From Conoideocrella luteorostrata (taxonomy: Eukaryota; Ascomycota; Sordariomycetes; Hypocreales; Clavicipitaceae): 64,000 nucleotides of DNA. Shown here in pieces: positions 32,301 to 45,094 of this stretch. The position numbers and the translations under genes were made by a program. Under the pieces are notes generated by a model. That model had not been told where the DNA came from and did not search any database. It saw nothing but the letters and a program-made list of their open reading frames with translations. The DNA lies in assembly GCA_032433595.1 (NCBI GenBank), contig JASWJB010000013.1, positions 1 to 64,000 on the forward strand, read 5' to 3'. The first letter of the stretch is position 1. Every line of letters starts with the position of its first letter.

Positions 32301-35300
32301 ACCCTACGCTACGTCCTCAATGCTCGTGCTCGCCGATCAGCATTCTGCGACCAACCCCTTAATCTGAATGTAGTCGTATGCACATGTCTGTTGTTTTGTA
32401 CGGAGTATGCATTGCTCCAGTCCGGGCGGCCTTCTTCCTAGATCTGCATCATAACTAAGCCCAAGGAATAGTTGAGTTAGTTGGGAGCGCAATATGCCCT
32501 GGAACTGATGCTCCTGCCTGGTAAGCTCACCCAACATTACATTAGCGGGACTTTGCAAACGCCAGCTCCGTCGTGACCATCAGCCGTCCAGGTAAAAGCA
32601 GCATCGTGACACTCATCGACCTCCCCTTTCAGGTACTGGTTTACACACTATTGGACAATCAATAGCTGACAGCATTATGGAACATTCTCCGTCTATATCT
32701 GTGACTCCACATGCACAAAGTGATTTCCCATCGTGGCTACCGAGCATTGTCGGAAAATCCATGCGGTCGACATGCTCCCAGGAAATGAAAACCACACCTT
32801 AATGCTGTTGAGACACGGCTCATAAGTGACTCCTCATCGCTTCGGATTGAATGGCAGTGTTCCAAGAGGCGTGGGACACGATCAACAAATTCACAATCAC
32901 AATAGCGTCACTGCAATGTCACCATTCAACGTGTTGTTGCACACAAGAATTTCCCACTCGACGAAAGTGCGGGGACTAACCTGATACTGGTGATGCTGGA
33001 AACGTGACGATTGCAGGCTGCTAGCTTCGCCCGAGCCATTTTAACAATCCCCCTAAGCGCCTTCTCGACAAGTAGGACAGTGAAGCAATCACGGGCCATG
33101 GTCCGCGATACACTTCCACCATGCCCAACGTGGTACAGTGTAAAGGCGCCGATCCACAACACATGCACCGAGGGGGGCCAAGAGAGCCTATCGTCATCTC
33201 TTGTGATGTCGAAGGGTCCTCCTCCACTTTTGGTAGAATATTGCTCGAGGAGCACGCTATTTTCCACCGCCAGTCCTGGTTGGGGACCAGTCTAGCATGC
33301 CATTCGCCCAAGCAACAATGCCAATCCTGCCGATCCACACGTTGGGGCTTCAGGAAGCTGTTGCTGTCCTCCACTTGCCGCCTCGTTTCTCCTCTAGTCC
33401 ACCAACCCACCTGTCAAGTCCACTTCGTAATGGCCTCGCCCCCTCCTTTCTCTCTTCCGCTGTGGACAAGAGATTGATGCTTTCTGGCACTAGGCCACTC
33501 ATTATTGTTGCTTTTGCCATATTCGACGTTGGTTGGATGGGGAACCTGAAATCGTGGTATAACAAGCTGACCTGAACGAGGAGTATCGCGGAGGGGAAAG
33601 TCCGACGAACGGGTGTTAGTGTCTGTTTTTTCCAGTCCTAAGTTTGATTTATGTACCAACTCGCTAAACTCGAAGCTGGGGATGTTTTCAGTAAAAGACT
33701 TGCCCCATGGCTATAGCATATTAGCATACGGAGTACACCGCTCTGGAGAATAACAGTTGACTGCTCTCACTCGCGCGCGTCTCGGCAGTTTTAATAGTTA
33801 CGGAGTACTCCGTGCTGAAGGCTCATAAAAATTGACTACGGCGTAGCTTTAGTTAGGTCAAGCTTCTGTTGGTCGCTGCAGCCTCCCGAACGTTTGAGAG
33901 TTTACGAGTGATTGGCGCCTTGGCCAACCATTTCAGCCACTATGAATTAACTACTCCTTACTACGTCAGAACTTCGTACGGAGTAGTTAGCGTGTGGCAC
34001 ATTTTACAGAGCACAGCAGGGCGGGATGGCCCTTGTGGGCATTTGCGGCACTCGAGATACTAGTAACGTGGCTTGATCTTGGACGAAAAGAAACGACGAT
34101 ATTTGTAACTACAATACGGAGCAGCCCGTGCTGTGACGTGGAGCAGAGGTTTGCTTCAAGAGTCATCATGCCATCATGCCATGGAGGCACGGTGTGGGCG
34201 TCCTGTCGTGGTACTGCCGCATGCAATGTGGATTTCTGGTCAAAATGCTGCCGATGCTGCGCGTGCTGTGTAACTCACTTTGTCTCTGAAACCTGTGGCA
34301 TGCCTTGTCTGGAACCCAAAGCAGATCGTGTCTGTGTGATGATGATGTCAAAAAGCCCATCTGGATATGATGCCAGTATTGCATGCCAGCGACAGAAAGC
34401 AATCTGTAGAATAATCTAGCACGAATGCGCTTTTCGTGCTCTGGCCTTTTGCCCTTCTCAGTTGTTGTTGCTTCGACTGCTTGACCTCCTCTTCTTTCGC
34501 GCTGCGACGCTTCCAGCGAAGTCAACAGGCATGACCAGTCAGTCCACAGTACGGAGTAATTGACTAAAAAATACCGCCTGTCATATGGAGGCTCCCACTG
34601 GACCGCACAAGCGGCCCCTGTAATCTGTAACCACCAGTCGCTGCCCTTGCGCGCTGCCCCTTGTGGCACCAGCAGATGTAAAATTGTACTCCGTGGTGCC
34701 AGGTGGAATGGTTAGTTAGTTACAGCGTCGACCTGTCGGGTGAAGAGCGCGCTGTGCAACACACAGTGCTCGCGGTGGTCATTGCTTCCTAGCCACCTAG
34801 CCTCTCCTTGTCGCCCCACACACATCATCCACCTAGCCCCAAAAGCCAGGGAGAGGGTCAACCTTGCATGTATCATGTATCTCCAAGTCACTTGCCATGG
34901 CCACCACTGCTTGGGAGACATGGAGGCACATGATCGCATGCAGGTACCTGGGTACCTCTGTTGCCGTCTTTCGTCATTTTTTTCTCTAATCGCTGTCTTG
35001 TCACCTACCCAAGCGCTATTTCCCCGAGGCCGGTCACAGTTGACCAGTTAACTGTATGGAGCTGGCCGTGGGCCCTGCCTCTGGCCTGGCGTGTCTCTGA
35101 TGCCCATCGCTCAGACTGCTTGAGTGTGCCACCCACCCCAGTAAGTACTCCGTAGTGCCGCTAGATTTCTTTTTATTCACAGGACTGCCGGTCCCTTCTT
35201 CTGCCCACCGCCAACTCTTCGCCCACCACCATTTTCTGGCGCCCGAGACCCTTTTCACTTCGTCGCCGCTTCGCGAATACTTCGATCTTTCACCCAAAGA

Positions 35301-35607
35301 CAAGAGAATTGACACTTGATTTTGAAGACCGCAAGTAATTTTCGGTTTGCATTTGAGAGCCTAGTTTTCTTTACGAACCACTTAAGTGTGTGTTGTGTTT
35401 TCGTCCCGCTTATAGCCTCGTCGTCGTCTCCCCTGCGGCTCGGTCGAGATTCCATACCGCTGAGACGCTCTCACCCGCTGGACGACTTTGTCGACAAGAA
35501 ATTTTCTGTTCACAGCGCGAGGGTTTTCACACCCGCTACCTTACAGAACACGATTACTATTACGAAGCGTCATTCTCGCTTGCCAATCTATTAGCTATCT
35601 TGTGGCA
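29357..35607. other. 6-kb gene-poor interval
   Basis: No coding region could be supported on either strand. Open frames up to 167 codons exist but lack motifs, conserved ends or workable splicing. The interval is of ordinary GC content rather than AT-rich, so it does not look like mutated transposon DNA. It is dense in TACGGAGTA motifs. The CT-rich stretch from about 34700 to 35600 is probably the long promoter and 5' UTR of the SCOC-like gene. An unrecognised non-coding RNA cannot be excluded. Confidence 0.45.
32195..32236. repeat. imperfect ATCCACC tandem repeat
   Basis: About five imperfect copies of a 7-bp unit (ATCCACC or ATCCACT) lie in tandem within the gene-poor interval. The tract is short, non-coding and probably a simple microsatellite. 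Confidence 0.7.
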
Positions 35608-36208
35608 ATGTCAGATCACGATGCACAGTCTGATAGCTGCAACAGCCATACGCATCCTATAGAGCGATCCGATTCTTCATTGTCGACAGCCACCTCCGAG
35701 AACAACGAAGCCGAAAGCCATGGGCCTGTAATGCATCATCCTATACCAACCCGCCCGCGGTTACCTAGTCGGAAAAGCAGCGGTCCCCTCGTGGTCCCTC
35801 GCGACAGTTCTGCTGTCGGCCCAGTTGATGCACACTTCGGCCCCGACGATGTCAGGGCCATGAGTCCGCGACGAAACAGCGAAGACATTACTAAAATGGG
35901 CAGAGAAGCTAGAGAGGAAATGCGAAGGTAAGCATCGGATTACTCCGAGGTCATGATAACGGCTTGCCTACCCCGCGATACATTGTTGGGGGCTTTATCA
36001 CGGAAGAATGACGTTAGCTAACTCATGGCCCCGTGTCAGACATGCCAAGCTTCTACAAGATTCTCTATTCGCCATTTTTAACCGTATCGAGGCAGTCCGC
36101 GAGGAGCACGACAAGCTTGACAACAACAACAAATTTTTACAGAAGTACATTGGCGATCTCATGAGCACTACCAAGATTACTTCTTCTGGCAGTCGTGGAA
36201 AAAAATAA
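35608..36208 (+). CDS. SCOC-like short coiled-coil protein
   Basis: Two exons (35608-35927 and 36040-36208) give 162 residues. The N-terminal 105 residues are hydrophilic, serine- and proline-rich and look disordered (PRLPSRKSSGPLVVPRDSS). The C-terminal part, HAKLLQDSLFAIFNRIEAV and then EEHDKLDNNNKFLQKYIGDLM, is a leucine/isoleucine heptad coiled coil of the SCOC/DUF2205 family. Animal SCOC binds Arl1/Arl3 GTPases at the Golgi and takes part in autophagy. A role in fungal Golgi trafficking is inference from that. The 112-bp intron has GTAAGC...CAG ends and a GCTAAC branch site, and the phase (2) is correct. The gene sits alone in a gene-poor region. Confidence 0.88.
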
Positions 36209-39200
36209 AGGTCAGCGTGACCACTTGTCATCGTGGCACTACAAACAGACGGTACCGCCACAGAGAGATGATCTCGCCTTGATTCACCAGCCACACAACT
36301 ACTTGCAGACTTCCATTGTACTCCAACAACATATTTCCCTTCACAGCCTGCATGCCAACATAGCGCATTGGCCGGCATCTTCTCTATTGCGTTGATGCAT
36401 TCGAGACTTTGAAAAAGAGAAAAATCGACGAATAATGAATCTCTGGACGGTGAAACCAACCTTTTCCGCGCTCGGCTCCCACCGGCCCCTCAAACGGGAC
36501 ATGATACCCCGGAGCCAACGAGCAGTGTTTCTTTCACATTTCTTTGCATTTCGTGTTGGCCCCTACTGATGACGTTTCCTGCCCTGGTAGGCGGCCACAC
36601 GATTGTCTCTCGGAGACATATTTTCACTCAACCAGTTACTTGTATACTAGAATCACAATATGGCGGTTACCTTGAACAATCTGCCACTGTCACCTGGAAG
36701 TCTTTTCTTCCGCCTCACTACGGCGTGACTAGACACAGCCACGTCTCAATTCGCATAGCATATCACCGCATTTTTTTTCTCTGCTTCTTTTCATCCAGAA
36801 CGTGTATGCGCCTGGCCTTCTACTTCAGCATTGTTTACGTTCTTCGCAAGTTATTCCTTGAATTGCCCCAAATCGGTACAGTAAGGCCGTCACATCAACA
36901 GGACGTGGTCCCTCTGGAGCATATCATTAGGCGTTTACGGGAAATGAGGCACTGGGCCGCGTTGTGTGCCACCGTTGGAATTTTTTGCATCAGGAATTAT
37001 CAGGGGTTTGGAGTGAACGGTGCTTACAGGAAACAACAATATAGATGGGGACGGAAAATGAGATATCGTTGCGGCAGGGGCATGGCCCTGGCATGGGTTC
37101 CCTTTCTGTGCAGTAACGGACAGCAGCAGTGGGCTTGTCCGGCTGCAAATCTGCAAATTGAGTATCATTCTACGAACAAAAGCCATCACTATTAGTTGAC
37201 GATTTCACATGACTTGTAATGCTTGCTTTTGTGTTTTTGATGTTGGGTGGGGTGAAATGTGACAGACTAGGGCTGCTCGAAGGAGCAGTCGGTACCTACT
37301 TAGGGTATGCAAGCCATGCCCACTTGCATACTGGCACGTACAAAGTCGTCCTGATATGGCAATCCGAAGTTGCCTGGCGTGAAAAAAAGCCAACAAAGAG
37401 AAGAGTTTTAACTACTGGGATGTGGACGATATGAACCGACCAGTCGACCAGTTGGCCAGTTGACCCCACCCTGACCGCTCCATGCGTTGCGGCGGCAGCG
37501 GGCTGTATGTGCATTAGCAACATTAGAACGGCATGTTCTCCATTTTTACAGCCTATGATCAAGATATGCGAATGTACTCCGTAGTCGGTGCTCCGTGACA
37601 ATTTCTCTGTGATGTGCTTGCCGTAGTGGCCCATAGTCGGTGTACTGTGTGAGAGAGACTGGTGATAAGGACGGAGACCACGGGGAGGAGAAAAGGGGGG
37701 GGGGGGGTAGGAGTCCGAGTGCTGGTTTGTCCAGTGATCTTGATTTCGGACGGCTGCAGTGGCCAAGGGGTGCCAGTTCAATAGGATGCCGAGATATGAT
37801 GCTAGATGATGGAACAGTGACGGGATGGACGTATAATTCATGTAGCGGCGCAGTGTAAATGGGGGGGGGGAACGGTAAACGGTTATAGTTGGGTGATGGT
37901 TGATAAGGCCGGCGGCATGTCGGCTGTGTGCTGTCGCGGGCGACCTTCAGCGTCTGACGCCTAAGTATAACGTATAATGTATCTTTTAGTAGCTTTTGTA
38001 TATACCTAATGGATGGTGCTCCGAAACTAGCAACTGTACCGCAAGCTGGGAGAATTTGATATTTAGTACTCCGCAGGTGCTATTTAGTAAGAGTCATGAC
38101 GGGCTTGCCAAGCTGGTGCTTGGGGTGGGTCGGAAGGAGGAATTCCACTTTGGGCAGCGTCGACGGATGGATTCTGCTGTGTCAATGTCATACAGAGTAC
38201 TCCGTACAGAGTACAGAGGACGTGTCGAGGGCAATGAGATGGCCAGGCCTGTGTCTTTGCGGCAACTGTTGTGCATGTGCATGTGCCTTTGCGTGTGCCT
38301 GTGCGTGTGCTTAGCCTGTGCGTGTGATGTGATAACTAGTTCCTATTCCTATCAAGCACAGAGCAAGAGGGTTTGCATTGGCGCATACAGACATACAGAG
38401 AAGTACATGGCTGTGGATGGGATAACGGCGTTGCAGCAGCATCATCACATACCACGTCATCCGCTCGTCGATGCCAATGCCCCCTCCGTGACTCGCTGCC
38501 ATTCATTCAATCGTTCATCCATTCTGTCGTCCCACCCCAACTGCCCCAGTCCTAGCTCTCACGCAGCGGACGGGAGCAGCAGCTCCAACGAACCTCGCAA
38601 ACTGATTCAAAGCGCGATACTCCCAACGGGGGCCCCTGTCAACTATCAACTTGCTACGGCGGGACCCTGAACTTTTAAAAAAAAAAAAAGCGTTTGCTAC
38701 GGCCATCGAGCACTCCGGACGTAGCGGCATGGTTGACGCCACCAGATTGCCTATGCTTTTGTCTCTTTGTGTTTTTTTTTTTTCCCCTTCTACCGTCTTT
38801 GTAATCTGCAAGACCCTTATTATTCGTATATTTTGTTTCTTCTCGGCACGTCTGGCGAAAACAAGGAGCCTCTGTGGCTATTTCTTTCTTCTTTTTCCCC
38901 TTTTGTCCTGGCTAGCTAACTACGGAGTACACCTCATTTCATCCGTCACCAGCCATGCGTGGCTGCTGCTAATACCTCCCTTCTTTCCCCCCTTGTATAT
39001 CATGCATGGCCTCGCCAGTGAAGGCGGAAGGGGGTGCAGCCGAGCCGACCGACCACCACACACAAACCCTCGACCCCGCAACCCTGAGTCTCTAATAGTT
39101 GCTCTACTAGTATACTTCGTACGGAGTACAGCAAGCAGCTAGGTGGGCGGGTGGGTTTGCAATCAGCGAGTGCATGCAGGCAGACCTGGCGTTTTTCAAC

Positions 39201-39930
39201 GTCGGATCTACCAGCACTCGGTATCGTCGAAGACACAGCCCTGCCTTTACAAGGCATTCGTGCTCTCGATGAACTGTTTTCACGAAAACTACCGATCTGT
39301 CACGCGTCGCACATCGGACCTGTCTTTTTGAGCCCCCGCAGCAGAGTACCCCATTCAACCGGCCCAGCTAGGAGAGAATACAGACAAAAGCCATGAAAGC
39401 CCGCACAGCCAAGACCGTGAAATGCACATGTCGACGCTGTCTGACGCGTCAACTCCTCCAGCGTCCTGACCGATTTCCTTTCTCGGAAACTGCATATGCA
39501 GCCGACACGCAGTGCATTGCACTGCAGTGTGTTGGAGGTGCGCAAGACGACGCCTGCGTTGGCGGACTGGTGTAACAAACATGCATGTCCTGCAGGACCG
39601 GGCGGATGCATGTCCGCCCGCAGCGCAGCGGGAAAAAAAAGAGAGAGATGGCTTTGCTTTGGTAGGGCGTCGGCGTGGACGGGCTGCATGCATGGAGATA
39701 GGTGTGCGCTCAGAAACAGATGGGATGCATGACCGACCCCATGGTCGTCTAACGACTCCCGTTGGTTGACCCCGGAGTGAAGTGTAAGTGGCAGCGTGCG
39801 TTGTTGCGTTTTGAGTGGGCGATATATACGAGCTGGCTTGCATGCATGTACGACTTTGACCGTGTTGGTAGTCATATTTGATACTTCAAGAAAACTCTAT
39901 TGATTGCGATAACTCATCGTGGCCTACCTA
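36209..39930. other. gene-poor interval before TRS130
   Basis: No gene is supported. Frames of 208 codons (36569) and 224 codons (37996) were examined and judged spurious. Homopolymers are common: runs of 13 or so G at about 37686, G at 37860, A at 38678 and T at 38771. The right end is the 3' flank of TRS130. TACGGAGTA-type motifs occur at 37575, 38198, 38921 and 39120. Confidence 0.45.
38269..38329. repeat. imperfect TGTGCN hexamer microsatellite
   Basis: Roughly ten imperfect tandem copies of a hexamer (TGTGCA, TGTGCC, TGCGTG variants) lie in non-coding DNA. They look like a simple-sequence repeat. Confidence 0.75.
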
Positions 39931-42900
39931 TCATGCTACGACCCTCACCCCCTTCTGCCTGCCCATGCCCTCGCTCTCAAACACCAACGGCCCTCCCCCA
40001 GGACCGCTCGCATCCAGGCTCACCGTCACGCTCTTCCTCTCGCTGACTACTCTCACCGTCTCACCCACGTTCCTCCAATCTACCTCACACGGCGCTGGTG
40101 TAGCGGGTGCACCCCTCTCCTCCGCCAACGGCACTTCCTTGATCTCAACAGTCGGGTACGGCAAGTACCCTTCCTTCTGAGGTATCAGCACCAATGGAAT
40201 TTCGGCCTCCGTCTCCTCTGTCGAAGACATGGTGCCGGGCATTTTGCCTCCCGGTATGACGAAATGGCCCTTTCGACGACCACCGAGGAGCCATGAGTCG
40301 GATGCGGCCGTGACCTCGTAGCTGAATTCTTCATCTTCGCGTGGTAGCGCATCCGTGTCCCACGTTCGAGTCCACTTGAGATGGAGAGTTGCGGGCAGGA
40401 TTTGGTTTACTATAGCTGCTGGCGCGCCGGCTGAGGGCCCGTCAAAGTGGTCCAGGGCCGACGAGTCGATGCGGATATCAACTGTGTGGACGACGAACAG
40501 ACAGGGTATCTCAACAGGAATGGTAATTGAGTATGGACAAGGCTCGTCTAGCGGTGCTGTTGGGACGGCCATGCGAGGATTCTGCTTTTGCCATTCCGCA
40601 AGGAATTCGCTGAGCTTGGTCGCTGCGTCGTCTCTGGTGCCGGGAATATTTCCTATGCCGCGTAGATGATGCGCCCATGCGATGTTTTCGAGGTACGCCG
40701 TCGTGACCTCGCCAACCAACGCGGCTCGTTCCAAGTCATGCGCCTGCAGTCCTCTTCTTGTTTCGGCCAGAACACGAGCTGCCGTGACCATGGAGTATAA
40801 TTCAAGCGGCGTGTCTTTCAGCCCCTCTATGACTGACTGCTGGATGAGGTCTTCAATCTCCGTTTGTAAGACACTGTAATGCAACATGAGGTACAATATC
40901 CTGCCTGCTCGTGGTGCTGACGTGACGCCGGCCTTTCTCGTGATCTTGTAGAGCAGTGTCGCGTGTTGCTTTGGAAATATCATGACTGTATTTGTCGGTG
41001 GGAATCCGGATGAAGGTTGGAACAACTCGGAATCTGATAGTTCACTCTTGAGCAGTCGTAGTGGGCTTGCTGATGCTGTCTCGACATTGAACCGTGAAAA
41101 CAGCGCATTGTGCTTAAAAACATCTTGCACGTTCACTCCCACCGCGAGCGACACGGGGATGATGATGGATTTGGCCAGATAAAATGATTCGTCCGCTTCT
41201 GTTACATACGTCACCTCCACCCTCACCGATACGTCGCCCAAATCTTGTTCGATGGAATATGGGAATCGCACTGTGATAGATGCTTCGGCCACCATGGAAC
41301 CGAAAAACACGGCTCCAGGCTCTGGAGGCTTCGAGAAAGATGCCGTCGTTTCGTCCACCAGTTTAGCCTCTGTCGTCAGGAGACGCAAGCCTCCCGTTGT
41401 TGGACGGATACGGACGTCACAGCTTTTGATGGAGTTCCATCCAGGCATGACTATGAGATCGAGCGCATTGTTTCTTCCAAGGCCGATGTGTTTGCTGGCC
41501 GTCAACTGAATGTTGAGGCCTTTGGTGCGTTGAAACAAGATTACGTCAGGGTCTCTGAATATGTCGCTCGTTCTTGGTGGTAGTTGATTGATGTCTTGAT
41601 CGTGGTGGAAGAACAGGTTCCTCGCACCCAAGCCCAGCCGGTTCACTCGATAGCTTCCGGGCACCACGGACTATATCTGTTAGATATCTTCACCTTGAAC
41701 TAGATTGTCTGTTCCTTAACTCACATTTGTTTTAACAGAGATGGTGTTCTTGCCAGGCTTGACGACAATCATCCCCTCAGCCTCAAAGTTAATGTCTCTG
41801 CATGGCCCTCCATCTACGCATGCTACCCTCAACTTGACAACATCGAGCGTAATTTCCTCTGGTAACAAACTTTGCAGTGAAAATTTCAGTGAACAGCTAT
41901 CGCGCTGATCATGGTACTCCGGTGACCCATCCAATCGTATATCCATAAAAAAGTTTGCCAGTATCACCTTTACCTCCGACGAAAGTTCCTCGGTCAAGGA
42001 AAACAGCTTCCGCGCGACACCCCGGATCGGTGCTATCTCTGAGATGGAGGGCTTAGGCTTGCGCGCCGATATTGCCAAGGCCGTCTTTTGCAATCTCCTT
42101 TCCCTTTCGTTTGCACAAGACTTGACAAGAAGCGTCAATGCTGCGTCCACATATGTGCCGCTCAATTTCAGCTCCGCAAGGCATCTGCAGTACATGACCA
42201 GCATGGACATTTCCACGAGGCTCCATCCATTCAAGCCGAAAAACGGAGTGGCTGGATCAAACATCTCGGCTGCGACTGCATATTCCTTTAAGTGAACTTT
42301 AAGCACCGCCAGATCGGCCTTACAACCATGGGCGGCATGGTTATGATTGGCGACCTTAAAGTGGCGCAGGGCTTTGTCCGTGAGAATTTCATATAGTCGG
42401 TAAAAGTCGACTGTGTTATCAGTGGCTGTTCGCAAAATTTGACTTTCAATGCCGACAGTCGATGGGGCAACAATACGTGCTTCTCCTGGCTGGGTACCTG
42501 CCTCGGATGGCCCATTGCCTTCAAGACTTATCTCTTGCAAGTCCCCCTCGCCGGTCTCGCCAATTAATGGTGCCTCATCCCACCCATTGGACCAACCGCG
42601 TTTTTTCCCTAGTCCTTCCAGTATACTTCTGGATAGCAAGTATAGCTCTGCACGTCGAGCAGCCAATTCCTCGAGCCCTACCTTGAGAAAAGACGAGCTT
42701 TGCGCTTCTGGCTCAGCCGTACCTGGCAGCCTGCCCGCTCCTGGGAAACCCGGGCTAGTTGGTGGACGAGGAGATGTTTGTACGTGGAGTGAAGATGTCC
42801 TGGCAGGATGCATCATAGTTTTGGGTTCTGGGATTGATGACTTTGGCTCCATGCCCCCGCTACTAAGCGTTGTCGGTGGTATAGGAAGGGCTTTGGTCGA

Positions 42901-44663
42901 GGTCTGAGCCAGAATTTGCTGGGCTACCGAGAATGCGAATGAGGCTATCAGATTGTCTACGATTTCCAATAGTAGCGGATCTAGCTCGGTTAAGTGCGAG
43001 TCTTCCGCATTGTCCTTATTTGCGTCACTCAACAGGGAAGAGCTAATGTCTTGTCGTAAGACTTGGGAGATCGAAGGAATGAATTCCACCGTACGTCGGC
43101 AAACTTCGGAAAGCATCCCCAAATTTTCCGGTCCGTCGTCTTCGTTCATCGGTGGCATTAATGGCGCTACTCCATGCAGAATGGAATCATGCTGGTCTCT
43201 GAGTTTAGCCAACAGTTCTTCTCTCGTAGAAAACGCCTTGCCTAGGCGCATTAGCAGTGCTATTTGTCGCGAAAAGATGTAGCACCTAAAGTCAAAAACA
43301 GATACTTGGTTCGCTAAAATCATGTCACGATACGCCTTTTTCGACGAACTGATCGGAATATCGTCAGCTGGGGTGTTTGGCGTTTCCGTCTTTTGCAGGT
43401 CTTCAGCCTCGTCGTCTCCAACTTCCCCAGAGAGATCTGCCAGCGCACGCTTGGCTGTTTTCTTCAAGTCTTCCGTATATGTGAGCATTGCACCGCCGTG
43501 CTTCTCGGGCGACCCACTCGCCGCTTGTTCGTGAATGACAGTATCGAGTCCCACGCTAAGCTCATCATATCCAACAAGGGCATCTTCGACGAGGCCAACA
43601 TTTTCAAAACCACGTGCCAAGCCTTCCTTGAGAATAAAGAATGTACAAAAATTCCAGCCAGGCAGACTCCGCTGACCATCTTTTTCCTTGATATCCTCCT
43701 CATACTGTGTAACTCGCATATCAAAGGATGTGAGAATGAGGCCCTTAAATTTGCCCATCAAGTCACTCCACGCGTTTTCCGCATCCTGCTCTGTCTCAGA
43801 GTACCCAGAGGGCACGGCTGGAACAACTCTCGGTAGCAGGTCATAAGGCAAATCGTTGATGCCAATTCGTATCTGTGCGACTCGATCTGGTGCTCCCTTG
43901 CTGGACGAGTTGAAATCAGATCGCAATTTTTCCAGCAAAGGTGTAGAGCCTGTTCTCCAACGAGATGCGCCTGAGCTTTTGTCCGCTGAACCGCTGTCTC
44001 CCTTGCTCCCACTATTTCGTGGTTGCGTGGCTGCTGCAGTGTTGGGAATGACCACGTGCAGGATCAACCACTCGAAGGCATCATGTTTCTCTTGATTGCT
44101 AGTCTTCTTTGAGGTATTTGACGGTGGAGTTTGCGCCTTCACCCATTCGCGAACTTCGCTTCTTACCGTGGCCTTGTAGGAATCGTTGTCATCGCATCGA
44201 ACAAACAGCACTTTCAGGTACGGAGTACTTCGTAGACCAGGGATTTGATGACGTCGTTGACCGCTTGTCGTTGATTTTGTCGCAGTAGACTGCTTTTCGG
44301 GAGTTATATCTGACGAGCCGTCGTGCCCGCCTATCTGTTGTGTTTGAAAGCCATCGTCCCGCGAAACCGACGCACTTGTAGACCGCCTTTGCTTGGCCGC
44401 CCCGGGATCGGCAAAGTCCGCAGCATCGCCTTGTACCAAGTCTACATGTAACGCGTCAATCGATCGAAGAGGTCCCGCGTGAGACTGCCAATGGAGGTTA
44501 CGCAGTGGCAATCGAGGGACTAGCCCGGGAGCCAGAAGTTTGTAGACACCATGAGGATCGAAGTACTCGACTGTGGTCGCATTAGCACAATATGGGGGAT
44601 ACCTGGCGCAACGGGCAGCTGTTCGGTACCTGTTACTTTTGACGTCGATGACTGCTGTTCCAT
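39931..44663 (-). CDS. TRS130: TRAPP II complex subunit Trs130 / TRAPPC10
   Basis: Three exons (44663-44630, 44570-41725, 41670-39931) give 1539 residues. The protein is a large subunit of the TRAPP II tethering complex, which acts on late Golgi membranes and activates Rab GTPases of the Ypt31/32 type. The first exon encodes only 11 codons (MEQQSSTSKVT) and splices in phase 1 to VEYFDPHGVYKLLAPGLVPRLPLRNL, the conserved family N-terminus. The middle has helical TRAPPC10 text (QVSVFDFRCYIFSRQIALLMRLGK; LYLLSRSILEGLGKKRGW). The C-terminal exon is beta-rich (LHLKWTRTWDT, FSYEVTAASDSWLLGGRRKGHF). The second intron acceptor is the ATATAG just before 41670, because the nearer CAG would give a stop. 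It is head-to-head with MRI1. Confidence 0.93.
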
Positions 44664-45094
44664 GGCCATTCAACACGACGTCTCTGCCATTGGTGTTGTA
44701 TGGCAAGATAGTGTTCAGGGACGTTTGAGGACGAGCTGTGTCGAGGTAAAGAGTGGATGGCGCGGCGTTGCGAGCTCAGCTTCACTTGAAACTACCCCTG
44801 GTGAACCCGCCTTAACCATTGTTAGGCCAGATACGAGACTCCAAGCGCAACAGCTCCAGCATGCCAGGGGCGGCTGGGCGGTGAGGATGCTAAGAGCCTA
44901 CTGAGGCGCTATCATTGGCCTCTCATCTCTCACGAACAGCCCCACGTTGACGCTGACGCCATGGCGGGGTGGCGGCAGAATCGCTCATCTTTCCAAAAGA
45001 TTTAGAGGGGCAGCGAAGAGATCGTGTCAATGAAACTCTGATTCTGTCGCTGTTTATACACTAGTTGGCCTGTGTAGTTGAGATTTCCGTTAAG
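44664..45094. promoter_or_regulatory. bidirectional promoter region TRS130 / MRI1
   Basis: Only 431 bp separate the start codons of two divergent housekeeping genes, so their promoters must share this segment. No TATA box stands out near either start. A pyrimidine/purine-rich tract lies close to MRI1. Confidence 0.6.

Larger units (their letters stand above)
27144..39128. repeat. cluster of TACGGAGTA / TACTCCGTA motifs
   Basis: Exact copies of the 9-mer in either orientation start at 27144, 27858, 28103, 30876, 30883, 32399, 33727, 33799, 33977, 34550, 35146, 37575, 38198, 38921 and 39120. Further copies are at 18085, 20794, 44219 and 49660. About 0.5 copies would be expected by chance in 64 kb if bases were equal. 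At 30876 and 33799 the two orientations abut or overlap in an almost perfect palindrome (GGAGTACTCC core). Near-matches such as TACGGAGCA also occur. Eighteen of the nineteen lie outside coding sequence. Confidence 0.85.

Noticed and set aside
31909..32367. 152-codon plus-strand frame
   Set aside because: It runs through the ATCCACC tandem repeat and has no protein-like conservation.
36569..37195. 208-codon plus-strand frame
   Set aside because: No recognisable domain, unusual composition, no support from neighbours; judged a chance frame in the SCOC 3' region.
37996..38670. 224-codon plus-strand frame
   Set aside because: The centre is the TGTGCN microsatellite (CMCMCLCVCLCVCLACAC), which keeps the frame open artificially.
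41716..44706. Start of TRS130 at 44706 as an unspliced 996-codon frame
   Set aside because: The first residues of that frame have no Trs130 similarity. Splicing 44630 to 44570 gives a short first exon and a conserved N-terminus in phase.
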